This document shows, piece by piece, positions 1-5,431 of a DNA stretch of 5,431 bases. The notes under the pieces are model-generated. The model was not told the DNA's origin, searched no databases, and saw only the letters and a list, made by a program, of their open reading frames with translations. The translations under genes and the position numbers were made by a program. Origin of the DNA: Actinomycetes bacterium (GTDB lineage Bacteria; Actinomycetota; Actinomycetes; Mycobacteriales; Micromonosporaceae). Every line of letters begins with the position of its first letter. Positions within the stretch are counted from its first letter, which is position 1. The DNA lies in assembly GCA_023437285.1 (NCBI GenBank), contig JAEZGP010000676.1, positions 1 to 5,431 on the forward strand, read 5' to 3'.

Positions 1-137
1 ACCCGCTCCGGACCGGCCCCCGGCTCCGAACCGGCCCCCGGCTCGGGACGCGACCCCGGCTCCGGCTGGGACCCCGGCCCGGGACGCGACCCCGCATCAG
101 GATGCGACCCCGAATCAGGATGCGACCCCGAATCAGG
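1..137 (-). repeat. 18-bp tandem repeat coding a P-x-x-G-x-x hexapeptide tail
   Basis: Inside the kinase gene, seven full 18-bp units run from 137 down to 12, and an eighth begins at 11 and leaves the window. The coded units are PDSGSH, PDSGSH, PDAGSR, PGPGSQ, PEPGSR, PEPGAG and SEPGAG, then PER. Units at 120-137 and 102-119 are identical in DNA, and the third differs at two bases, which points to recent unit duplication. Older units have diverged mainly where the second, third, fifth and sixth residues change. The product is a flexible, probably disordered linker. Total copy number cannot be seen. Confidence 0.9.
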
Positions 138-2300
138 TTCCGGAACCGGTCCGGGCTTCGGATCGTGCGCCGCCACCGCCGCCTCGCTGATCGCCGACCG
201 CCCGATCGCCGGCCGGCGGGTCGGCAGTTCGGGCAGGGCCGCCTTCGGCGGCGGTACGGACAGCGCCGCGCGGACCGGGATGCCCGTCACGACCGTCGTC
301 GGCTTGCCGTTGGACGGGCCCGCCTCGATGGCGTCCGCCTCGGCCGCGGAGAACCAGGCGAACGAGCCGCCCGGCTCGATCGCCGCCGGCTCGGGGAGCA
401 CCACGGCGGGCACGAACTGGGTGGTCGAGCGGCGCCGCGCGGGCACCCGGGCGGCAGCCGCGGCGCTGGCCAGCAACCGCACCGGCACCGACACGGTCGC
501 GGTGACGCCGGAACCGGGCGTCGGATCGAGCCGGACGGTCAGGCCGTGCCGGCGGGCCAGCCGGCCGACCACCACGAGACCGAGCATGCGGGTCGGGGCG
601 AGGTCGAGGCGCTCGCGCTCCAGCAGGCGCTGGTTCTCCTCGGCGAGCTTGGCGTTCGTCATGCCGAGGCCGTGGTCGATGATCGAGATCCGGCACTCCT
701 CGGCCAGCTCGGCCCGGATGCGCACGAGCACCCCCGGCGGGGAGAAGTTCGCGGCGTTCTCCAGCAGTTCGGCCAGCAGCAGCCGCAGGTCGCTGGCGAG
801 TCCCACGGAGACGGCGACGTCGGCGATCTCGCCGACCTCCACCGCCCGGTAACCCTCGATCTCGTCGAGCGCCTTGTGGATCACGTCGACGAGCAGGGTG
901 GGCGAGGTGGACACGGCGGCGTCGATGGTGCCGGAGACGACGAGCAGGCTGTCGGCGCTGCGGCGCAGGCGGCTGGCCACGTGGTCGAGGCGCTGCAACC
1001 GGGCCAGCAGGTCACGGTTGGGCGCGTGGCGCTCGAGGTCCTCGATGAGGGCCAGCTGGCGGCCCACCAGGTTCTGCGTGCGCCGGGCGATGTTGGCGAA
1101 CATGACGGCGGTGTTGCGCCGCACGACGACCTGGCGCTCCAGCAGCATGGCCGCGGTGACCTGCACCCGGTTGAGGGCGTCGGCCAGCTCGCCGATCTCG
1201 CCGGCCGCGTCGATGTCGACCGCGGCCAGCGCGGGCGGGTCGTTGTCGATCTCGTCGGAGTCGGCGACGCGGACGAGTTCGGCGCGCGCCAGGTTCGCCA
1301 CGACCGTGGCGGTACGGGTCAGCCGGCGCAGCGGCCGCGAAATCGACCGGCCGACGAGGACACCGAGCACCACGACCACGATGAACAGCACGATGTTGAT
1401 GGTGACGACGGCCGTGGCGCTCGACGCCGCCGACGCGGCCCGCGTCTCGGCGGCCAGGGCCACCTCGCGGGCCACCCGGTCCTGCGCGACCCGGCGCAGG
1501 TCGCTGTACGTCATGGCGGCCGTGAGCGCGCTGCCCACGGAGATCCCGCGAGGTCGCGTTTGGGTCGTCTCGGCCAGGTCGGCCGCGAAGTCCTTGATGC
1601 GCTCTGCCGCGCGACCCTGCTCCACCGTGTCGAGCAGGGCGACGAGGTGCTCGGGGGCCAGCTGTCGGAACCGCCCGCCGTACTGGTCGCTGGCCGCCTG
1701 CGCCTCGGTGAGCAGGGCCCGGTCGGCCGCCCGGTTGTCGGCCAGGATCACCAGTACGGCGTTGATGCAGCTGGCCTCCTCCGTGGCGAGCGCGAGCGAC
1801 CCCAGGGCCTCCAGTTGCCGCGCGCCGAGCGGGTCGGCACCGGGCGAACTGCGCGGATACATCGCGGCGAGCAGCCCCCGGATCGCGGTGCGGTAGGTGG
1901 TGTAGACGGCCTCCGGCGCGGCGCTGCGGTCCAGGACCTGCTGCCGTACGCCGGGCAGCAGGGCGACCGCGCCGGCGGCCGACCGCATGATCTCGCGGGT
2001 GCCCTCCGCCGCGTTCAGGCGCGCGATGTCGTCGGAGCTCGTCGCGGCGCGGGCGACGAAGGCGCGGCGGTCCAGGGTCGTCGTGGTCAACAGCCCGACC
2101 GCCAGCAGCCGCTCCTGTTGCAGGCTCTGCACCAGCGTGCCCACCTCACGCGCCGCGTTGGCGGTATCGGCGGTCACCCGCGCCGAGCGGGCCGACTCGA
2201 CCCGGTCCACCACGTACGGGATAGCGGTGGCCACAACGGCCAGTAGCGGGATCGCCACCAGCAGACCCAGCTTTTGACGGATGCCGAGCCTACTGAGCAT
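1..2300 (-). CDS. NIT-domain sensor histidine kinase, CvnA-like (C-terminus off window)
   Basis: Membrane sensor kinase of the actinomycete conservon type, expected to sense outside the cell and signal to a cytoplasmic roadblock/GTPase partner set. 766 codons are visible, with no stop before the left edge. Visible order: short basic N-terminus; TM1 about residues 11-31; extracellular NIT-type domain about 35-290 with the LQQER signature at 60-64; TM2 about 295-318; HAMP about 319-380; a DHp-like helical region about 385-457 containing LDHVASRLRR (candidate phosphoacceptor H440); ATPase domain with N-box ELLENAANFSPP (N515), G1 box DHGLGM (542-547), G2-like GLVVVGRLARRHG (about 574-587) and GSG near 595-602. 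Residues from about 603 onward form a low-complexity tail with a lone WF element (W649-F650), then hexapeptide repeats. The ATG at 2300 gives the usual short RxK-type leader before TM1 and overlaps the upstream stop. The family is clear; the signal sensed, real kinase activity and the length of the tail are not known. Confidence 0.92.
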   Translation of the reverse strand, partial: MLSRLGIRQKLGLLVAIPLLAVVATAIPYVVDRVESARSARVTADTANAAREVGTLVQSLQQERLLAVGLLTTTTLDRRAFVARAATSSDDIARLNAAEGTREIMRSAAGAVALLPGVRQQVLDRSAAPEAVYTTYRTAIRGLLAAMYPRSSPGADPLGARQLEALGSLALATEEASCINAVLVILADNRAADRALLTEAQAASDQYGGRFRQLAPEHLVALLDTVEQGRAAERIKDFAADLAETTQTRPRGISVGSALTAAMTYSDLRRVAQDRVAREVALAAETRAASAASSATAVVTINIVLFIVVVVLGVLVGRSISRPLRRLTRTATVVANLARAELVRVADSDEIDNDPPALAAVDIDAAGEIGELADALNRVQVTAAMLLERQVVVRRNTAVMFANIARRTQNLVGRQLALIEDLERHAPNRDLLARLQRLDHVASRLRRSADSLLVVSGTIDAAVSTSPTLLVDVIHKALDEIEGYRAVEVGEIADVAVSVGLASDLRLLLAELLENAANFSPPGVLVRIRAELAEECRISIIDHGLGMTNAKLAEENQRLLERERLDLAPTRMLGLVVVGRLARRHGLTVRLDPTPGSGVTATVSVPVRLLASAAAAARVPARRRSTTQFVPAVVLPEPAAIEPGGSFAWFSAAEADAIEAGPSNGKPTTVVTGIPVRAALSVPPPKAALPELPTRRPAIGRSAISEAAVAAHDPKPGPVPEPDSGSHPDSGSHPDAGSRPGPGSQPEPGSRPEPGAGSEPGAGPER
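2290..2300 (-). other. 11-bp stop/start overlap coupling receptor and kinase genes
   Basis: The receptor gene ends ...GAT GCT CAG TAG and the kinase ATG lies inside that GAT-GCT junction in another frame, so the last 11 bases are read twice. The bases ahead of the kinase ATG are a G-rich run (GGGGGCGGGGCG) without a clean GGAGG at normal spacing. Kinase translation therefore probably depends on ribosomes finishing the receptor gene, which would give linked amounts of the two proteins. Confidence 0.8.
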
Positions 2301-3447
2301 CGCCCCGCCCCCGGCGCCCCTTGGCCCGCGGACCGGTCTCGATCAGGTCGTCGTCGAGGAGTCGGCGCAGGTCGCCGACCGAGCCCAGCGCCAGGTTGTC
2401 GGTCGAGTCGCGACTCGTCCTGGGGCGCGGCACGAACGCGTCGCGGCGGCCGTCGCGACGGCGGCCCAGCACCAGCATCCAGGCGGCGACGAAGGCCGCG
2501 ACCACCACGACGACCACCGACCAGGTCGTGGCCCGGCCCTCGCCGGCCAGGGTGCGCTCGCGCAGCGCGAGCACCTCGTCGAGTTCGCTCAGCAACTTGT
2601 GCGCGAGCGGCAACGCCGACAGGAAGACCTGGTGCGCCGCCGCCGCGAGGACCGGACCGTCGACGTCCTGGGCGAACTCGGCGAGCATCGTGGACGGTGC
2701 GAAGGCGTTGGCGGCGGCCCGGAACGCGTCCAGTCGTGGGGTGATGTTGGCCCCCAGCTCGCCGCGATGGGTGGCGTCGACGCTCGTGTTCAGCCCGGCG
2801 CTGATCTGCTCGGCGGCCTGGGCCACGCCGAACCGGGCCACCGCGACCTGCACCTCCGCCTCGCCGGAGAGGCGGCGGCCGCGGCCGTGCAGGTGGACCA
2901 GGTCGGCCGCCCGCCCCGCGTTGATGATCGCGGTGGGCAGCTGCTCCAGCGCGGCCTTCATCAGGTAGTACGAGTCAAGGTCCGGGTCGTGGATGAGGTT
3001 GGAGCTGTCGCCGACCCGCCTGGCCAGGTCGGTGACCAGCAACATCACGTCGCTGTACGCGTCGTAGGCGGGCCGTCCGGTCAGGTTGCTCTCGAGGACC
3101 TTGTCGACCTTGTCGACGAGGTCCGTGAACCGCTGCCGGGTGCCGAGGACCGCCCCGACGCCCGCGTCGGCGCGGCTCATGCCGTCCAGTGCCTGGCGGA
3201 CCTTGCCGACGTCGACCTTCTCGGCGCGTACCGCCGCCGACTGCGCCTCGACCAGCTCGCCGATGAACGTGGTGAGCGGATGCAGGTACACGATGCCGTA
3301 GCGCTCGGCGCGGACCACGTCGGTGCCGGCGGCCGTCGCCGCCCGCGAATGGCGCAGCACGACGGCGAACGATGCCGTGATGGCAACGGCACACGCCGCG
3401 ACGACAGCCGCGCGCACCGCGCGCCACGGCCCTGCCGCCTGCACCAT
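2290..3447 (-). CDS. Two-helix membrane receptor-like protein with DPDLDSYYLM sensor domain, no transmitter
   Basis: I do not recognise a named family for the full 385-residue protein. It has a short N-terminus, TM1 at about 8-31, a predicted extracellular domain at about 32-306, TM2 at about 307-328 (starting TTW, with a run of six valines), a basic stop-transfer RRRDGRR, and a 57-residue cytoplasmic end. The outside part is mostly helical by composition and includes SNLIHDPDLDSYYLM (DPDLDSYYLM at 154-163). Similar wording occurs in periplasmic helical-bundle sensor regions of bacterial chemoreceptors and kinases. No HAMP, kinase, cyclase or methyl-accepting region follows TM2. The cytoplasmic end is Arg/Asp-rich with an acidic amphipathic patch, GDLRRLLDDDLIE. 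The start is supported by a strong ribosome site. The stop overlaps the kinase start, so a role as accessory receptor or modulator of that kinase is a reasonable inference. Coding status is certain; function is inferred. Confidence 0.85.
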   Translation of the reverse strand: MVQAAGPWRAVRAAVVAACAVAITASFAVVLRHSRAATAAGTDVVRAERYGIVYLHPLTTFIGELVEAQSAAVRAEKVDVGKVRQALDGMSRADAGVGAVLGTRQRFTDLVDKVDKVLESNLTGRPAYDAYSDVMLLVTDLARRVGDSSNLIHDPDLDSYYLMKAALEQLPTAIINAGRAADLVHLHGRGRRLSGEAEVQVAVARFGVAQAAEQISAGLNTSVDATHRGELGANITPRLDAFRAAANAFAPSTMLAEFAQDVDGPVLAAAAHQVFLSALPLAHKLLSELDEVLALRERTLAGEGRATTWSVVVVVVAAFVAAWMLVLGRRRDGRRDAFVPRPRTSRDSTDNLALGSVGDLRRLLDDDLIETGPRAKGRRGRGDAQ

Positions 3448-3451
3448 CCGG

Positions 3452-3459
3452 TCACCTCC
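3452..3459 (-). promoter_or_regulatory. Ribosome binding site of the receptor gene
   Basis: On the minus strand GGAGGTGA lies ahead of the ATG at 3447, with seven bases between GGAGG and the start codon. It is a near-perfect anti-SD match and fixes the start of the 385-residue protein. No comparable site is seen ahead of the kinase or ahead of the GTG at 5380. Confidence 0.85.
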
Positions 3460-3555
3460 AGTCGCACTCTGTTACGTTGGCCGGGCACTCAGCTCGTACA
3501 CAATGGCCTTTCGGCCGATCCTGTTTAACGAATCGCAACTTGCTGGAATGTACCC

Positions 3556-3577
3556 GCCACGCAGCCGGCCGTGTGGC
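3556..3577 (-). terminator. Imperfect inverted repeat, possible terminator or leader hairpin
   Basis: On the minus strand GCCAC pairs with GTGGC, then after one mismatch CGG pairs with CTG (one G-U), closing a CCGG loop. It lies 43 bases past the stop of the membrane protein gene. There is no T-run behind it, but actinobacterial terminators often lack one. It could equally be chance in GC-rich DNA or part of the receptor leader. Confidence 0.3.
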
Positions 3578-3596
3578 CCAGCGACCATAGTCAATG

Positions 3597-3634
3597 CACT
3601 TTCCCGGGGGTCTGTCGGGCTACGGGGAAAGGTG
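3597..3634 (-). terminator. Inverted repeat across the membrane protein stop codon
   Basis: CTTTCCC at 3599-3605 is matched by GGGAAAG at 3625-3631, and the stem extends to CAC/GTG with a one-base bulge. The loop is 19 bases and contains the TAG stop at 3620-3622. The stem spans the end of the gene, so it could help end transcription or protect the mRNA end, but the loop is long and there is no T-run. Confidence 0.25.
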
Positions 3635-5431
3635 GAAGACGACCGCGTCGCCCACGTCCTCGCGGGTGATGCCGAGTCCGTCGACGGGCCGGTCCGGCAC
3701 CTGTGCCCACTTGCCGTCCCGACCGTACTCGCGCAGGAACACCACCGTGCGTACGCCGATGCCGCGCAGGTAGTCGACGCTGGCCTGGTCGGGGAACGAC
3801 AGGGTGGCCGAGCGCGCCTGGTCCTGGCTGGCCGGCGTGAGGCCGCTGAGCCCGTTGACGATGCGCGGGAAGCCGTCGGTGCTCCACAGCAGAATGCCGG
3901 CCTCGAGGATGCCGTCCGACGGCAGGATCATCGCGGGGCCCTCCAGCCCGCGCAGCGCGGCCGGCTGGTCGTACATGCGGGGGTGCGCGAGCGTGTTGAG
4001 GCTCTCCGCGTACGTCGAGACCAGCACGAGCGCGAGGCCGGCGTAGATGAGCCGGGTCACCCGCTCGTCGCGCAACTTCTTCGCGTACGAGCTGATCGCC
4101 GTGATCGCGCCGGCCGCCATGATGGCCAGCAGCAGCGTGGTCCACACGATCAACCGGCCCGGGGTGCGGATCGCGTCGAAGCCCGGCAGCAGGTTGTAGA
4201 GCGTCACGTACCCCGGGTCGCCGTCGTCGCCGAAGTTCGGCCCGATGGCCAGCGCGGCGGTGACCAGGACGCCGAGGGCGAGCAGCAGCCGCTGGTGCAC
4301 CCGCCAGCGGCTGATGAACACGCCCAGCACCGCGAGGATGATGACCGTGAACCCGGGCAGCAACGCCTGCTCGGGGACCCACGGCAGCAGGGCCCGCGCC
4401 TGCTCGTGCCGCTGCCCCCACATCCAGTTCTCGCCCGGCGCGGTGAACAGGCCGCGCAGCGGCGGGGAGAACGCCGCGAGTTCCGCAATGGACCGTCGAC
4501 CGCCGGGGTGCAGCTTGACCACCTGCAGGTACGGCCACGCCATGAACGCGACCGTGGCGAGGAAGGCCAGCCCGCCGCCCACGTTGGCCAGCAGCAGCCG
4601 GCGCGGGAACGGCGGCCGTTCCCGGCGCACCCACCAGGTCAGCAGGTAGCCCGCCACGGCGCACAGGCCCACGATCGCCAGCACGTACCCGAACGGCACG
4701 CCGATGCCGAAGCCCAGCGAGATCTGCCAGGCCGCCACGAGCCAGCCGGCGACGACCCACCCGGGTTTGACCCGGTCGGGGCGGTAGCCGTCGCGCAGCG
4801 ACCAGCCGTGGCCGCGGGCCAGCATCGCCAGCGCCAGCGCGATGCCGCCGGTGGACAGGACGTGCAGGTGGCCCGCCTGGGTGATCCGCCACGGCGCGAA
4901 CCCGAACACCAGCCCCGCCACGGCCGAACCGGTACGGCCGGCGCCCAGCTGGCGGGCCAGCACGTACGCGCCGAAGGCGGCCAGCGCGTGGGCGAGGACG
5001 AAAAGCAGGTTGTACCGGATGAGGGTGGCCTCCGGCCCGCTGCCGAAAAAGCCGAACGGCGCGTACCCGAGCAGGGTGTCGGAGTACGCGTAGCTGAACG
5101 ACTCCGGGAAGAAGCCGTTGCCGTGCCAGAGGTTGACCGGGTCGGTGAGCAGGATGTGGCCCGCCCAGGCGACCTGCCACGCCTGCAGCGTCGGGTCGCC
5201 GAGGTCGGCGGGGATGGTGTGGGCCGGGTCCTTGAGCGTGGGCCAGGTCAGCACGACGGCGGCCAGCACGCTCAACAGCGCGGCGAGGGTCCACTCGTGC
5301 CGGAGCACGCGCAGCGCGGCGCCGAGCCGCGAGGCCCGCGGCGCGGCGTCCCCGGCCGCCTGGGCCTCGGCCCCGGCCACCAGAGACTCGGCCCTGGCCG
5401 CCAGGGGCTCGGCTTCCCCGGTAGCGGCTTC
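3620..5431 (-). CDS. Polytopic membrane protein, GT-C glycosyltransferase/YfhO-like (5' end off window)
   Basis: Likely an integral membrane protein of the GT-C-like type, which transfers sugars from lipid carriers on the outer face; donor and acceptor are unknown. Numbering is from the GTG at 5380 (586 residues). About 10-11 hydrophobic helices are visible, near 31-48, 123-145, 150-164, 172-189, 207-225, 226-250, 263-285, 342-358, 364-381, 409-431 and 444-458. The first outer loop has LGDPTLQAW (D62) and later YSDTLLG (D101), placed as expected for the acidic residues of GT-C proteins. GFAPWRITQAGHLH (160-173), ENWMWG (317-322) and IRTPGRL (404-410) resemble elements of YfhO-like membrane glycosyltransferase relatives. 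A soluble C-terminal part follows from about 460. The frame stays open for 17 more codons to the right edge (Ala/Glu-rich), and no ribosome site precedes the GTG, so the true start is probably outside the window. Family placement is by pattern only. Confidence 0.8.
   Translation of the reverse strand, partial: EAATGEAEPLAARAESLVAGAEAQAAGDAAPRASRLGAALRVLRHEWTLAALLSVLAAVVLTWPTLKDPAHTIPADLGDPTLQAWQVAWAGHILLTDPVNLWHGNGFFPESFSYAYSDTLLGYAPFGFFGSGPEATLIRYNLLFVLAHALAAFGAYVLARQLGAGRTGSAVAGLVFGFAPWRITQAGHLHVLSTGGIALALAMLARGHGWSLRDGYRPDRVKPGWVVAGWLVAAWQISLGFGIGVPFGYVLAIVGLCAVAGYLLTWWVRRERPPFPRRLLLANVGGGLAFLATVAFMAWPYLQVVKLHPGGRRSIAELAAFSPPLRGLFTAPGENWMWGQRHEQARALLPWVPEQALLPGFTVIILAVLGVFISRWRVHQRLLLALGVLVTAALAIGPNFGDDGDPGYVTLYNLLPGFDAIRTPGRLIVWTTLLLAIMAAGAITAISSYAKKLRDERVTRLIYAGLALVLVSTYAESLNTLAHPRMYDQPAALRGLEGPAMILPSDGILEAGILLWSTDGFPRIVNGLSGLTPASQDQARSATLSFPDQASVDYLRGIGVRTVVFLREYGRDGKWAQVPDRPVDGLGITREDVGDAVVFHLSP

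Larger units (their letters stand above)
3448..3619 (-). promoter_or_regulatory. Intergenic region ahead of the receptor-kinase unit
   Basis: The 172 bp between the membrane protein stop and the receptor start are richer in A+T than the flanking genes, especially about 3495-3555, as expected for a promoter region. I see no convincing -35/-10 pair. On the minus strand TACATT (3552-3547) fits a loose TAnnnT -10 but lacks a -35 at proper distance, and TTGACT (3594-3589) resembles a -35 but lacks a -10. A short GGCC-GAAA-GGCC hairpin with a GNRA-type loop sits at 3505-3516, 58 bases ahead of the ATG, and would lie in the leader of an mRNA starting upstream of it. The region is judged by position and composition only. 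Confidence 0.4.

Noticed and set aside
1..137. Possible CRISPR array
   Set aside because: The units are 18 bp, contiguous with no spacers, and stay in frame with the kinase gene, so this is a protein-coding tandem repeat.
102..2246. 714-codon open frame on the plus strand
   Set aside because: It is antisense to the NIT kinase, which has clear TM, HAMP and ATPase motifs. Its own product is an Arg/Gly/His/Asp-rich string without hydrophobic core or domains, as expected when GC-rich codons are read backward.
2290..2300. Frameshift splitting one receptor-kinase gene into two
   Set aside because: The receptor already has its own TM2 and cytoplasmic end, and the kinase starts with its own leader, TM1 and NIT domain. 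They are two complete proteins, so the overlap is ordinary gene coupling.
2281..3528. 415-codon open frame on the plus strand
   Set aside because: It is antisense to the receptor gene and has low-complexity Gly/Val/Arg/His composition. The opposite strand has a strong ribosome site and two clean membrane helices.
3589..3594. TTGACT as a -35 promoter element for the receptor gene
   Set aside because: The bases 16-19 downstream on the minus strand are GC-rich with no TAnnnT-like -10 hexamer.
3591..5294. 567-codon open frame on the minus strand overlapping the membrane protein
   Set aside because: It is the same strand read in another frame. The product is Arg/Ala/Gly/Pro-rich with no membrane helices, whereas the chosen frame has about ten helices.
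5378..5380. GTG at 5380 as the definite start of the membrane protein
   Set aside because: No ribosome binding site precedes it and the frame is open for all 17 codons to the window edge, so the gene is reported as partial.

Overview
The window looks like a chromosomal segment of a very GC-rich actinobacterium. Codon third positions are almost all G or C. The leftmost gene belongs to the NIT-domain sensor kinase group typical of actinomycete 'conservon' (cvn) loci. Wording of that protein and base composition would fit Micromonosporaceae (Actinoplanes/Micromonospora relatives), but this placement is inference; no rRNA or other marker is present.

Layout: all three genes I can support read leftward (minus strand). 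In order of transcription: (1) 5431-3620, a polytopic membrane protein of about 590+ residues resembling GT-C-type glycosyltransferase/YfhO-like proteins, open at the right edge so its true start is probably outside the window; (2) a 172-bp intergenic stretch (3448-3619), visibly richer in A+T than its flanks, with small inverted repeats; (3) 3447-2290, a 385-residue two-helix membrane protein with a large outside domain carrying a DPDLDSYYLM motif and no output domain of its own; (4) 2300-1, a NIT-HAMP-HATPase sensor kinase whose start overlaps the stop of gene 3 by 11 bp, and whose C-terminal Pro/Gly/Ser repeat tail runs off the left edge.

Genes 3 and 4 look like one transcriptional and probably translationally coupled unit: a receptor-like protein without a transmitter followed by a kinase with its own sensor domain. 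In Streptomyces conservons such kinases (CvnA) are followed by a roadblock/LC7 protein (CvnB), a DUF742 protein (CvnC) and a small GTPase (CvnD). Those genes, if present, would lie beyond the left edge and cannot be seen here. The unusual element is the kinase-less receptor placed directly ahead of the kinase. The membrane glycosyltransferase-like gene is probably a separate unit. I found no RNA gene, insertion sequence, CRISPR array or plus-strand gene; the long plus-strand open frames are composition shadows.
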